A stretch of DNA of 64,000 nt from Morinoia aosen (GCA_030386875.1 CM059562.1:65284201-65348200), one strand, 5' to 3'; shown: positions 23,740-36,996, numbered from the stretch's first letter. Notes: generated by a model from the sequence alone, not told the origin. Made by a program: numbers and translations.

Positions 23740-25600
23740 ATGCTTCTTCTGTCGTTGACTGCATCAGTATGCACTGTAAATTTGTGCTTGCATTGATACA
23801 TACTCAGACAAATATTCATAGTTTCAACCTATGCTAACTTGAATTAATTTGCAGTTTTTGCAATATTCGACAATTTCTGACAATTTGGATGGGAGAAGCA
23901 TGGTACAAGTTCGTGTACTTGTTTGTCCTAAAAGAACAAAATGATCGATCAATGGAATAGAAAAACATTTCAATTACGAATCCATTGTGCAACGAGTGGA
24001 ATGATCAAAGGCACAGACGTTCGGTCAATTTTCTTGGAAAGTGAAGCCCTTGAACGTGAGCTACATAAAGTTTGGTTTACTGAACAAAAGTCCTCATGTT
24101 ATTCAAATACCAAAATGCAAAGTCATATTTTCCATTCAATCCTTTCTTCATTCATTAACCCAACTTTATTTGGGATCGAATTTTTTTCCAGTTATTTAAT
24201 TTTCCCTCAGGAGTAAGGGTGTCAATATAATTGCAGTTAATTTTTATAGCTAATCTCAGCGCAGTAGCAAACACATCACGACGCAAGCTTTTGAAATGAG
24301 ATAACTTTGGGTAATATTGGGAAGAGTAATTGATGAAGTCTGTTTATGGTAAAAATCTTAAAACCAATTCGAAACAAGGCACATGGTTAGTTTACCCTCA
24401 GACTACCACGGGTACAAAATTGTGTTAGACATGCGAGAGAAACACTTGAAGGTTTTCTCCATTATGGTGAATATAAAGGGAAATTCATGCAGTTCGAAAA
24501 TGTTTAAAATCACTGATGGTACATGAATGAATTATGTTTGAAATTAGTGACCCTTTATCAACTGCTACCCGGAGTGCTCATCTTGTTGGAATGAATGCTT
24601 TGTTCTGATTGGAAAAAGCTCTCGTAGTTGGTGAATATATTAATTTCGATAAATTAGGCATTTAAAAATTTAACTAAATTCGTAATTTATAGGTCCTTGA
24701 AAAAATGGCTCTTTTTCTGTCCATTAATTTAGGTAAGGTTCTCTCAGTCTTTTCTGAATTAACACCTTAAAAATTAATGAAGTTTTTTAGCTTCATGCGC
24801 TTATAATAGGATTAATCTGCTTGATGCCTTTTTTTCACAAAGTTGTTGATGAAATAAAGTATCTTGAGCAATTGTGCAAGAAGATTTCCGGTAGAATGGT
24901 TCAGGACTTGGTAAATGGGTTGAGAAACTACTCAACCATTAATCAATGAGAAGCAATGGCAAAATCTCGGATCCATTATGAGAAAACATCATGAGCCAAC
25001 GACGTGAGTTATGAAGAGGGATACTAATATCTTGAAAATTTTTCAATCTTGCTCTGCCTTTCCCATGGTCAACCACGAATGGTCAGCAAGTGATATCATT
25101 TCACTAGCCATGAACGTTATGAACAATGAGGAAGGTTTGTATGACGCAAGTAAATTAGGTGGTAATGGAGAGGTTATCGAGTGCGCAGTACATTCAAGGG
25201 TAGACAATTTATCCATCTCTTCACATATCTTGTGCTTAGCGGAACACTACCTGCGAAAGTCTACGGTACTTTATTGTTATATTTAATTTACTATAACATG
25301 GACACTATTTAAGGTTTTCTTAAGGAATCGCTCAAGTAGTCTCGTGTGGATTAGTAATATACGTTAGTGATATTTGATGCATTTTTATTATACATTTCGG
25401 TTGAATTGGCAGGTCATTCAGTTCCAATATGAATGGTTATGAAGTTATGAATGAGTCAATGGATGTCAACAACCATGTTTTCTGTTTCTACATGGTGTAC
25501 CTGTAGAAATTGATGCGAGAATCATGTCATTCATTGAGTGTAAGTGGACGCTGATCTGGAAAAATACACTCAATAGACCACAATAATGATCATTCTTGGG
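23740..25600. other. AT-rich DNA, two unassigned frames
   Basis: Frames of 91 residues at 23941-24216 (+) and 25011-25286 (+) lack recognisable motifs. They may be chance frames, or flanking DNA of the hAT remnant that begins near 25600. No terminal repeats were found. Confidence 0.4.
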
Positions 25601-26845
25601 TTGCGAAATTATAGGTCCTGAAAACTTTTTTCAAGGTGCTTTTAACTATTTGCATTCGTTAAAATAAATGCCCTATTTGACCATTCGGATTTTAACTCAA
25701 GGATGAGTTCTATTATCAAATAAGTGCTTCCCATGTTGTTGCCTAGTCAATAATTGCATCTTTATTTGCTCTTCTATTAATAATAGCGTCAAACTTTGGA
25801 TTTAGGCCCGAGTAGCGATGATCCTTGCCATGGCAATTAATTTTGCCACTTGCCTTCCCTTTAGTCTATCACTTCGGACTGCACGGCTCATATAATGTAT
25901 GTTTCTTCATCAATTACAATTGTGTCAAGTGATGAATAGAATTCCCCAAAACAAGCTGAGTTCTCTTGAGATTCTTCTGATTCAGAGTCGTTGTCGCCAC
26001 TTGTTGTCACTCTACTGAAATCATCACCATCATTGTCACCCTGTTCTTACTCACTATCATCTTGATTCAATTTGTCCACAGTTTTTATAACGTTACTCGT
26101 ATTGTTTATCACTATTGCCAAAATTTGTTCTTTATGCAAGCCATATTCATCCATAACATCTCACAATTATTTTATTAGAATCCCTTGAATGATGTGCTTA
26201 TGTGTCTTTTACAGCTAATGTGTGGAAAACTATTTCAACATCATATAAATTGAACGTTATTGTGAAGTAATTTGTCCTCATACGTGTGCATGCATCCATT
26301 TAAAAAAAATCAATTTAGTCTTAACTAGATTTTTCAGCAGTTGCTTTTGGTGACTTGCACCTTGAATAATGAGTGAACTTATGTTATCCCTAACTATGTA
26401 AGGACACTACAAGCTTGTATGCAAGTTCACCACTAAGTTTTCGAAAGGCTGGCAGTGAAAAAATCTGAGGGGAAAATAATCTTTTACAACCATTTCAATG
26501 ATGGCGGAGATGAATGCCTCTTTTGTCATTGTTATAGTAATCGTTTTATTGATTAAAAATAGAGTAATGTCCGGTTGCTTTGACGTTGATGCTGTAACGC
26601 TTCCGACTGCTTCTTCATCTTTCTTATCAACTTCTTACAAAATATCATGATGCTTTGTATTCAGATGCCTTTTCAAATGTGATGCTCATGTTCTTGAATG
26701 AGATTTTCCGCCAGTAAAACTGCTAATTTTTTTTCTAAGCTCTTCTGTAGTGCCTTTACATTTCCATACAAAACTTTGTCCATCATCACTGAGCGTAAAA
26801 TAATTAAATACTACTGGCTGGAATTTGCGCGCCAGAACTAGGGTT
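25600..26845 (-). mobile_element. hAT-superfamily DNA transposon remnant
   Basis: Minus-strand translation gives, in order, a degenerate BED-type zinc finger near 26840-26640 (VFNYFTLSDDGQSFVWKC, then SHLKRHLNTKHH). Next comes KQPDITLFL...TKEAFISAIIEM with FPLRFF.CQPFENL near 26600-26420, a conserved N-terminal stretch of hAT transposases. Last comes EYGLHKEQILAIVINNTSN near 26140-26080, matching the hAT region with the catalytic DN. The first Cys of the finger and the catalytic Asp (N in INNTSN) are missing. Several stops and frame changes interrupt it, and no C-terminal dimerisation domain or terminal inverted repeat was found. An old, dead copy. Confidence 0.7.
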
Positions 26846-27300
26846 TTATTATCTATGACAATAAATGAGCTGTATATTCGATGAAAAGAATCAGATATCT
26901 GTGAAGGATGAATGATATGAAAGCTGATATGATTATTAGCTGAATATAAAACAGAAATGATGCATTTAATTCATTATCAAATAACATATGATGTTACAGG
27001 TCTCTTGAGTGTAAATTTATATTTCCATTGCCCTGAGTACTTTTTTAGGTAACTTCAAATATTGCGAGTAAAAATCATGTGGAAATTTGTAATATTTGCT
27101 ATTGACTACTATTGATTGATTCTGATTCTTTGTAGTATTTACTATTGGTTGATTTTACCGAAGATGCATATGAAAAGTTCTAGAATGAAAATGAACGTGG
27201 CAAATACTACAACGGACCGATGCAGGAAAACCAGAAACAGTACAGTGTAATGTTACGAAATTCAGACATGATTTTCATGCGGCGCTCACAAAGGTAGAAA

Positions 27301-27747
27301 TTATCGACCTGACTTCAAATTTACTATATTGATATTACATTTTAGATACGTACTGTTGAAAATCCTCCCGAAGTTTTTTATTAATCTACCGGAAAAGCTT
27401 AGCAATGGTGTGTCAATGAGTTCGATATTTTTGAACCATAATTTTTCATTTTTTTTCCTAATTTTTCGAATAGTTTTCAGTTCTCCCTTAGAATTTCCTC
27501 GTATCTGAGGTTCTTCAGAATATAATCTATCCCAACACATTTCTTTGTCAGTTAGAATAAGATACTGAATTTTGAATTCAAATCGCACCTGCATTCCTGC
27601 TTTAATTGCTATGCTTTGAATATTGGAGTAAAATATCCCGGTTCGATTTATCTGCACTACTGTGGAATGCTTGCTCATCGAGTGGGAATAATTTTGCTCC
27701 TCTGCCATGGCCAACATACATCGTATTTGCACAGAAGAGAGTCGCAT
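27301..27747 (-). CDS. Hypothetical 148-residue frame
   Basis: The longest unexplained open frame in this part of the window. It begins MRLSSVQIRCMLAMAEEQ and ends NIVNLKSGR. The centre is Lys/Arg-rich (KGELKTIRKIRKKNEKLW) and the flanks are mildly hydrophobic, with no signal peptide or Cys/His cluster. I do not recognise a family. It sits about 500 bases upstream (on the minus strand) of the hAT remnant, so it could belong to an element there. It could also be a chance frame in AT-rich DNA. Confidence 0.2.
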   Translation of the reverse strand: MRLSSVQIRCMLAMAEEQNYSHSMSKHSTVVQINRTGIFYSNIQSIAIKAGMQVRFEFKIQYLILTDKEMCWDRLYSEEPQIRGNSKGELKTIRKIRKKNEKLWFKNIELIDTPLLSFSGRLIKNFGRIFNSTYLKCNINIVNLKSGR

Positions 27748-28018
27748 GTTTCTATTAAAAATCGTATAATGGTTTTCTGCTACGAACTGTAAGAAAATTT
27801 GGATTTTGTGAGAAAACTTAGCAGCGCCTTAGAATCCAAATAATCCAAATTAGAATCCAAATAATGTCGGTTGCGAATAAGTTCACATTATTTCTTATAT
27901 ATCAGAACCGACATCCGCAGTTTGATGAATATGGACAAATAGACGATCAAATTCAACTTACTGCGTTTGACTCACACTTGTGCGGGTATCAAAAATTTGT
28001 AAGACAATACGAGCAGTA

Positions 28019-28972
28019 TCAGGTGGTGCCTAAGTTCTGACTGTTTTTTACTAGTATGATAAGGAGAGTAAAAGCATGTCAAGTAACGTTCATTTATTCA
28101 ACAACATATTCTCCATCCTTAGTATTTATTTCGGACCACCTACTAACCAAATTTTTAAAGCATCGTTCATAGAAATCTTTGGTTTGTGAATAAAAAAAAC
28201 TGCAATTCATTTTCAATGTGGTTTTTGTCTTTCAAAGTTTTTCCCCTTAAATGATTGTTAGACTCCTAAAGAGATGGAAGTCTGGAGGAGCAATATTTGG
28301 AGAATAGGACGGATGCATCAATGTTTCCCATTTCAGTGTTCCAATTGTGTCCTAAGTCATTCGTGATGTTTGCGGACGCACATTAATTTTCGTGCTGAAA
28401 GATGACGCCCTTTCGATTGACGAAAGCTGGGAGCTTTTTTCTAAAACGGTATTTAGTCTTTGCAGCTGCTGACGACACAGTCCTGCAGGACTGTTTGGTT
28501 GTTTTAAAGAAGCTCGTAATGAATGATTCCTCTTATATTCTACCAAACACACAGAAAAACGTTTTTGGACGGAATCCTATTTTTGGTTGTGATTGTTGTC
28601 TTGCATGTCGACCTAGCAGTAGATATGAACGTTTAATATTGCTGTACATGATCCACTTTTCGTCTTCGGTAACAAACCAATCCAAAAAAATTTGCTAGCA
28701 ATTGACTGGAATAAAAAGATGCGCAGGCTTTTAATTTTTATGCGCAAGCATAAAATATGATTGAATAGCCATGATTAAGTAATAAAATAAAATGAAATAC
28801 AATAATAAATAAAATGATTAAATAATAGTTAAGTATTTCACTACAAAGTGTACTGAAAGCCCCAATGAACTGATTACCTCGCGTAATAGATCACAAATTC
28901 ATACCTTTCTTTGTAATACAAATTCAATCTTGCCACCACATGAAAACGGCCAGAACTTATGGTACGACCTGA
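28019..28972 (-). mobile_element. mariner transposon, internally deleted and decayed
   Basis: The plus-strand end begins TCAGGTGGTGCCTAAGTTCT directly after a TA (28017-28018). The other end, read on the minus strand from 28972, gives TCAGGTCGTACCATAAGTTC, so the two form terminal inverted repeats. Inside, the minus strand translates to mariner transposase pieces: VTEDEKWIMY, LCRQQLQRLN, and HPSYSPNIAPPDFHLF, then KDFYERCFKNLVSRW. Full mariners are about 1.3 kb. At 954 bp this one lacks the N-terminal helix-turn-helix region. The second and third catalytic Asp positions are changed (the third is the N of SPNIAP), so it is dead. Confidence 0.88.
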
Positions 28973-30620
28973 TGCATCTCGATGTATCACCTTTGACCAC
29001 AAGTGCAAAGGATCGGGGAAGTTTAATCACATTTTCATGTTTCATATTAAGAAAAATTTCTCGTTAAAAGATGCGCAGTCTTCAGAATTCGTGAATGAAA
29101 TTCAAGTCTCTCAAAAACGTTAATTGATCGGTGGTGTTGAATTCAAGGGCAAAAAGCTCAAGATTGGCTACAAGAATTGTGCGTATAGGCACTATCCACT
29201 GACAATGAGAAGAGTTAGGAAGACCACTGGAAACATTTTAAACAGATAATGCAGTTAAAGAGCAACCACTGAAAAATATGGTTCTTTAAACTTCTGTATG
29301 CGCACATGTAAGAAATTTAAGATTCAATCTAAGCTAAATTCGATCTAACAGTGATATCTGAGTCAGGCGAGTTACTTTGTATTGATTTGATGGTGTGACG
29401 AAATGAAACCAGTAATATCAAAAACTGGCGATGCCACGAACTTAGTAGACGCTTAATTCAATATTCAGTTATTTCTGTTGAGATTCGATGGAAAAATATC
29501 GTAGAATATAAAGAAATTATGTTCACATAGGTAGAGGAGATTGACCTTCATAATTTATTAATTAGTTGAACTCAAATTGATCACAAACTGATGGAAATAT
29601 TAGAGAGTTTTCTTAAATTATATGAATCCAATCATTGTTCTACCGATTATTCTATCAAGAAATCAAAATCACTGAGATTCCCTATTAGTTGCAGTAAGTC
29701 AAAGTTTTAGAGTGGAGCTGTTTAAGTGCGAAAGACTTAGATAAATATGTTCTCGGTTGTGTAGAATTGCTTGGACATTTTTAAAATATTTAATTTTTTG
29801 TCAAAAAAGGGGAATGTTAAAAAGATATGTTGATCCGGATTTGGAAGCTAAATGGGAATAACGAATAGAACATAACTCTTCATTGTTCCTGAATGACTTT
29901 TTTGATGTTACAAAGACTACCTCATCTATTTCATAGAATCACATGTACAATGATCGGGTAAAAAATCGCTTGCAACAGCTGCCTGACATGAAAATTTACA
30001 CGATTCTGGACTTAGTATCCGGTGTTGAAAGCGAGAACTGATGTCGCAATGTTAAACCGATTAAATATCTAAAGGAAAGCATTAGGATCGTGAAATTATT
30101 TCTGAATTCAAAGCTTTCTGCATGCACCGTCTTATTCAAAATGTGTTTTGGGTTTTTGAACATATTTTTATTCGTGTAGTTAGTGAGTGGAGTGCGTTGG
30201 CATTTTGATCCATGGTTTAATGGCTGATGCTAATGAGTTGTGAAAGATAGAGATGAGAGATGATGAGTTGTGAAAGATGAAAAAAATTTTGGTGAATAAT
30301 AGAGTTTAAGCGGTGTTATCAATTGATTAATGTATTTTAAATAAAATTGTGATTGTACCATTTTCTGCATACTGCAATGAGAATGTGTATTAAATTGTTG
30401 TTCGTGTATCTATGCTTTGGAAAGTCACCCAGAGACTATTGTTTTCCAAGCATATGATCTAATAAATAGGTCCTACCTTATAGGATATTAGTAAGGGGTT
30501 GGATATACGGCTTATACGGTTTTGTATTAACCAGCAACTTGCTAGTTTTAAAAATAAAATAACAGTTCAGTTACAGAAAAAATAGCCCCTGTACAATGAA
30601 CGTTTTGTTCAGAAATCACA
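28973..30620. other. AT-rich DNA, nothing recognised
   Basis: About 1.6 kb without a supportable gene. A short imperfect tandem of GATGAGTTGTGAAAGAT lies near 30235-30282. Confidence 0.5.
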
Positions 30621-32574
30621 AACCTCGATTTGAAAATTTTAGATGAAGTTGGCGTTCTACTTCAATTTCCCATTTTTCCAGTGAAGCTTGTTTAGATGTC
30701 ATTCTTAATATAATTATGTGAATCAATACTGCAGGTCTGAATTAGAATTAACTGTAAATTCTGCTAATTTCCAGAGTTCTATTTCCAAATAATTTATCAG
30801 TGTAAGTCTGGAGTTTTTCAATACACTGATTCAATAATGTATGTTTGCTGTGATTTTGCTACCTGTGTACCACTATTCTGTTATGTTTTACAGCCGCTAA
30901 ATGTCTAAACAAAGTGAAGTGACGGACGTTAGGCTTGCGGGACATCAATTTCACGTTTTATGTCCACTGCGAAAGCCTTAAATTTGGTCGTGACAGGAGT
31001 CGCGCATTCCGACCTAATAAATGAGAGCAGCTTTGAAACATCGTTAAGACGTGATTCATGGCGTACCTGCTTCTCTCAAGTTACGTATTCTTCCGATTAT
31101 AATTATTATTATTCTTAAATGTTTTCGATTCTTCGTTAGAATGCAACAGAAATTCATCGCCCTGATTGTTTGATGAAATGTAAGAGACATCAGTGTTCGC
31201 TTGCAGTACCTTGTCCAACGGCTTTTAGCCCTCGTAGAGAAATATTTTTACTTCCATTGGATCCCCATCACCTGATTGGTACATTCTGAACGAAAGAAAG
31301 AAAATATGCATACCATACGAAAGTAGATCTAGCAAAATGTTACCCTAAAAAATTGAAAAGAGCCTTTTCAATTCATTGAAGTGATGTAATATAATGTGAT
31401 TTAGGAATCGCTTACTAAAATCTGGTCCAGCCAGCATAGCATTATTCATGCCTGCTCTTACATCATATTTATTCTCGTCATTGCCATGACCAACATTAAT
31501 TAGTTGCTACGAACGTCTAAAGACATTAATGAAAGATTAATGTTATTGGTGAGTAATTATTCTTCATAAATATTATTTACCTTCCATTCATTAATCAAAT
31601 CTGTGAATGAGGTGACTTGAAAAAACGTAAAGAAATTCTCTACCACAGAAGATCGCGATGACACTCTGATGAACCGAAACATACTAACGATAGGCTAATG
31701 GTCAGCTCACAGGGATCGCAAATACTTACCATTGCCGTCGGCAGGGAGTGAGACTCACAATAAAAATGAAACGAGAACGACGACGCGATGCCTCCCAAAG
31801 AATGCAGTAATGAGACGAAACGACCAAGCTCCTGGTGTTTGTGACACGCAATGACTAATGGCAGGAGCCTCATTTTGACTAGCATAGGTTGATAATTTTT
31901 GCTAACTCTGAATGCTTCCTAGCGTCATTATTAATGTCTTAGTCAAATATCGACGACTATGAAACCACAGTATAAAAAGATGGCCTTCAAACCGATGACC
32001 TAAAGCATATGCAAACTTTGTACGCATGCTTTAGCTTTGCATGCAAGCCCGAGAGAAAGAAACGCTATGCTTCCACTCGTTCGAACGCGCGTAAAACGAT
32101 GGCTGAATAGTTACGTAAATAATTTTAAACTATCCAAATTCATTATGAAGTGCATATGTACTCCAAAAACCACTGCCAATGTCTGCTTATCTAATTTACG
32201 AAACGAGCACAAAAATTCCAAAGAGAAGGAAACGAACGTCTTAATTTTTTAAGGATGTACTTATGTTAGCCATGATGAAAGTATTGCTAGATGACAAAAA
32301 TATATGAGAAAAACTTAGTAACGAAATACTGAATGAGGAAAATGTTTATGTCAATGTTTATGTTTCCAACTGTTGTCACTCAGTGATATTGGGCGTAATT
32401 TCTTTCGCAAATTTTATCTTTAACTATTAACCATGAAATAATTCACACGAAGATTGATCTATGAACCTATGATGTTTGTGTTCTCCTACTCCGACGTTTT
32501 ATTTTTATCTGAAATCTATTGAAATTGATCTGAAGTCGATTATTTCGACCTTAAATCTTTTTGTTCTTTAGTTA

Positions 32575-32695
32575 TATTCAAAATTCAAGCATATACTATA
32601 TGCTTCTCAAAATTTCAGAATATACTATATGCTTTTCAAAATTCAAGCATATACATATACTATACTATACTATTCAAGCATATATACGATCTTCT
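32575..32695. repeat. Short irregular tandem array
   Basis: ATTCAAGCATATACTATATGC and close variants recur four times, ending in a short TATAC run. It lies just before the LINE in block B copy 2. Confidence 0.75.
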
Positions 32696-32719
32696 ACAAT
32701 ATGAAAGCTGTGAGCAAAT

Positions 32720-35510
32720 CTCAAACTTCATAAATGTTTTTCAGTCTAACTCCTTCCTTCCAATCATCACGGAACCTACGCGTATTACATCTGAATCTGC
32801 CACGTGGCTCGATAATATTCGATGCTTCCGACTGATTAGACTGATTATTATTAGATATTTAGATCCGACTGATTTTCTTACAGGAATAATAATTTCTGAC
32901 TTATCTGACCATTTTCCGATGTTTCTCATCAAGAAAAATGTCTATAGTTCCTGTAACAGCCCACATGCTGAGACTTTCTCATATCGTTGTGTAAACGAAT
33001 ATACCCTGGGTACAATGCGAACTGTTCTAGAAGAATTAATGCCATCATTGGACATCTATGAACTGGACAATAATGCGATTAACATTGATTAAGCTATACT
33101 AAATCTAACTGAAACTATAATGACCGCATACAACCAGTGTTGTCGAATAATCACCCGCGCAATTACACCGAAAAATTTAAAAGCCTTGGATTACTGAAGA
33201 TATCGTGATCAATATAAAAAAACGTCAAGCGTACTTAGCCTTACTATACGAAGGACGAATATCTAGAGTAACGTATAACAGATTCAGGAATCATGTGACA
33301 AATCGAATACGAACATCGAAACTAAACTACTTTACCCGCAAATTTACTGAGTACAAAACTGATATTAAAAAAACTTGGCGCCTGCTCAATTCATGCTATA
33401 GACCGAAAAATAACGCTACATAAACAATTGAGTCCATCGTTCACGAAAATGCAAAATATCATGATAAACAAGATTATGCAACAGTGTTTAACAACTTTTA
33501 TATAAATATTGGGAAAAAATAGCCGATAGTGTCGTTAGTGAACCTACAGACCACTTGCAATACATGGCCCATGTCCGTGAACACAACTCTTTCTTTTTCA
33601 CGGCAACTAATCTCTCCGATGTAATTACGTGCATAAACAACTTGAAAAGTAAATCAAATGGATTAAATACATTCTCAGCTAAAGTTATTAAGGCTATAGC
33701 TGATATAATAGCACCGTGCATATCCAATATTATCAACCATTCACTTTCTCAAGGTATCTTCCCCAACTCTCTCAAAACTGCCAGAGTTACCCCTATTTTT
33801 AAAAAATGGTGATAAAAATTGCATTAATAGTTATAGACCTATCTCTGTTTTCCCAATTATGAGCAAAATATTTGAAAAATTGTGTAAAAATGTGTATTCG
33901 TATTTTGAACAAAAACTTTTCTCTACGACAAACAATATGGTTTTCGTTCTAAGAAATCAACGGCACAAGCTGTTTTAAATCATTTACAGCACCTTTACTC
34001 TAATATAGATGAAGTAAAGCTTGTTTTCTCCGTTTTTCTTGACTTTCGAAAAGCATTCGATTGTGTGGACCATAAGATATTACTCTCGAAACTACACTGT
34101 TATGGCATTCGAGAAATTGCATATGATTGGTTCAAATCATACCTAACGAATCGGAAGCAATACGTTGTCATTGATGACGCAAAATCAGACCCACAGACAA
34201 TTAGCCATGGAGTTCCGCAAGGATCTGTCCTTGGGCCCCTCCTATTCCTGATATTTATGAATGATATCAAATCTACATCATTTTTCAAATTCATACTTTT
34301 TGCCGATGCATGACAGCACGCTTTCTGCGGTCCTTCCGAGCCAAAATTACGCTATGATTGCGGAGAGTATAAATAATGAACTCCATAAGGTTTCATTATG
34401 GCTTAAAGCCTATAAAATAAGCCTCAACCTAGATAAAAAAATATATTACAATCTCATACAAGAAAAACATATCTCTCCCACACATGAAAATTGGCGAAGG
34501 TGAAATCGGAGAAACCAACTCCTGCAAGTTTCTGGGCAAAATAATAGATAAACATCTGACCTTTAAAGAGCACATCGCCCATATTAGTTCTAAATTATCA
34601 AAATCCATCGGAATCCTGAATAAAGTTAAAAATTACCTGCCTGAAACAGCTTTACGAATGCTCTACCGAACGCTCATTTCACCATACTTGCAGTACGGAA
34701 TAGAAGCATGGCACGGAACTGATAAAAATAAACCACTTTAATTTTTATTCTGTAAAAAAGAGCAATCAGAGCGGCAATCAATCTAGAATATAATGCTCAC
34801 ACAAATGATTCATTCAAAAATTTACAAATAATTAAACTTTCGGATCTCTACAAAATCTCCATTTGCAATTTCATTTACAAAACACTAACAAATAATTGAG
34901 ACAGTAGCCTAGAACAATTATTAACTGCGGAAACTGGTCATCACGACCATTTAACCCGAAATAGAAATAAATTCATGCTTCCTTATTATTCAAAGGCCCG
35001 GTCGCAACACAGTATTCTCTTCGTTGGAACTAAAACTTGGAACTTAATACCTGCGGAGATCCGTGAAAGTAATTCTTACAAGGTATTCAAAAGAAGCCTT
35101 GAGTCTCACTTCCTATCGGAATATTAGTCGTGTAAGATCACCAGGTCCAATCTTGTCTCCTACATGACTGTTTCCAATAATGTATCTTCAGTCTGCTGTT
35201 AAATCTTTTTATTGAATATACTGTTAAATATAGTCCATATAACCTATATTGTAAAAAGAAATATCTGATATCGAGTAAATTATCTGACTGATCAGTCTAA
35301 TGCGAAACTAGGTTAAGTGATTTAGGTTAAACATTATTGTACACCTTAGAATAACGTTGATGGTAGGATGCCCCAGAAGTCGCTGAACTTATTCGGGCCC
35401 ACAGGTAGCTATATTCAAATTTGACCATTGTCCTAGACTTAAGAAACATTCTACCTCTGTATCTCCTGTGGTAAATAAATTGTTGAAAAAAATTGTTTAA
35501 ATATATATGC
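32720..35510 (+). mobile_element. Non-LTR retrotransposon (CR1/L2/Jockey-type LINE), 5'-truncated
   Basis: The remnant starts inside the apurinic endonuclease (PTRIT...TWLDNI, then SDLSDHFPMF near 32890-32930). It continues through a linker with YRPISVFPIMSKIFEKL near 33830 to the reverse transcriptase: FRKAFDCVDHKILLSKL at 34045-34095, GVPQGSVLGPLLFLIFMNDI near 34210-34265, and the active-site strand near 34305, where FADD has become FADA plus a stop. The C-terminal part keeps the TWNLIPAEIRES signature near 35040. It ends in a TAAATAAATTG-type tail near 35500. Several frameshifts and stops interrupt it. It inserted into block B copy 2 only. Confidence 0.88.
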
Positions 35511-36840
35511 CAACTACTCCAGTGATAATGAGTATCGGCAGGAGTAAAATAGTAATTTAAAATAGACTCTTTTGCCTGCCAATGGATATTGTTAGAGTGT
35601 ATTCCCGATCAAAAAAATCTCATTTTTTGTACATTTAGATTACTAGTATTGCGCAGCGAAAAGTCAAAATTCACGCGGAGGCCTTTCAACATTTTATTTG
35701 ATTAGCATTCAATAATGAGGCTGTTATGCTTTAGTTTAACTAAATTTTCGTTTATTTTAAGTGGTCTTAAAATTAACAACCTGCCTAAAATAGAAAATGT
35801 TTACTTGTAAGTATTCCCTATAGACGAGTCAACATTGATGCCACTATTCTAAGTGGAAAGTATAGATGGGAAGACTTCAAAAGAAAATAAACAACGGTGA
35901 AAACATTCCCAGCGACCGATTTTTTTCATTTAAAAATTCCTAGTTATTCTTTCGGTTTCCCATCTTTCACCGATAAATAAAAAAACTAACTAGGAGAACC
36001 GTGACCTACCAGCAATGGTGATAGTCATTTTAATATCTCTCTTGGAGAATATAACGACTTTCTGCTAGTTCAGTCATTTTTTCTCTTGAAATCACTATGA
36101 GACAAATGGTGTTCACGGTTCTCGGTCCATGGTCGACAACTTTTCTAGGGTACATAAATCCAGCCTTCGGTTTTGCCTTTGAAGAATAATAACTATGTTT
36201 TGGCCTCACTATGCACGTTTTTCCGTTTGCTTAGCAATACAATTTTTTCTAAAAATTTCCTTCCCGCCCAATGACTAATGAGGTTGGTTAGCAGAATAAA
36301 AATCTGCGTCTACTTTTATTTAGCTACAACGAACTTTTTCCTCGATGCAAAATAAGTTGTAATTACTGTTTAACTCACAACTGTACAATCAGTGTCATAG
36401 TGTCACTCAGACATTTGGATTGCATCGCACTCATCAAACACGAAATAAAATAAGACAATTCTCAGTGGGTTACTCACTCGTGGTTTCATTACATCATTTG
36501 CAAATATCTTGTAACTTTGATGGCACTGCAATGAAAATTTGAGTGAAAAATTACTGGTAATCCCAATAATGACGAGGACTAGTTTTATTCGTGTACCAGA
36601 TTCAACTATGTTAATATAGTATGAATACAGATCTGAAATTCTCTCCTAAAAGTTCACACCGCACACCGACTTTATATCAGTTAATTTTATGAGGTTCATT
36701 TCTGTTCCGGCTCTTGTTTAAACGAAATGCGTCATTCTGCAGCATTCGCATAAGAAAAGAGACGCATCATTTCTAACTAACTTCAAGATATAAGCTTTAG
36801 TTACGGCTGATTATCCCTCCAATGTACCAAGCACAGAAAA

Positions 36841-36996
36841 ATGTCCATAAAAACTCAACTGAATAGCACTACGGCCAAAAACTACACGACGAAAAAACAA
36901 GACAACGAGTTTCCTCGCAGCGTCCCATCGAAACAAAAACACGCACGCGACCAGAGGAGGAGCTGGATGTCCCTTGCGGCGGGCTTCTACATCCAA
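36841..36996 (+). CDS. First coding exon of a transporter (SLC16-like) paralogue, downstream exons not found
   Basis: Open from ATG 36841 for 52 codons to a GT donor (CCAA|GTAAGAAAG) at 36997. The product is a hydrophilic basic N-tail followed by RRSWMSLAAGFYIQ, matching KWSWIALVGCFYIQ at the end of exon 1 of the intact minus-strand gene. Both exons end in phase 0 directly after FYIQ, so the intron position is shared and homology is likely. The family TM1 motif (DGxWxW in the intact gene) is replaced by DQRRSW. No exon like the intact gene's exon 2 was found on the plus strand up to 43 kb, and the intact gene occupies the opposite strand from 40.2 kb. Either the gene is truncated, or its intron is very long. 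Probably a relic exon. Confidence 0.6.

Noticed and set aside
28402-28698. 98-residue plus-strand frame
   Set aside because: Antisense shadow of the mariner transposase remnant on the minus strand.
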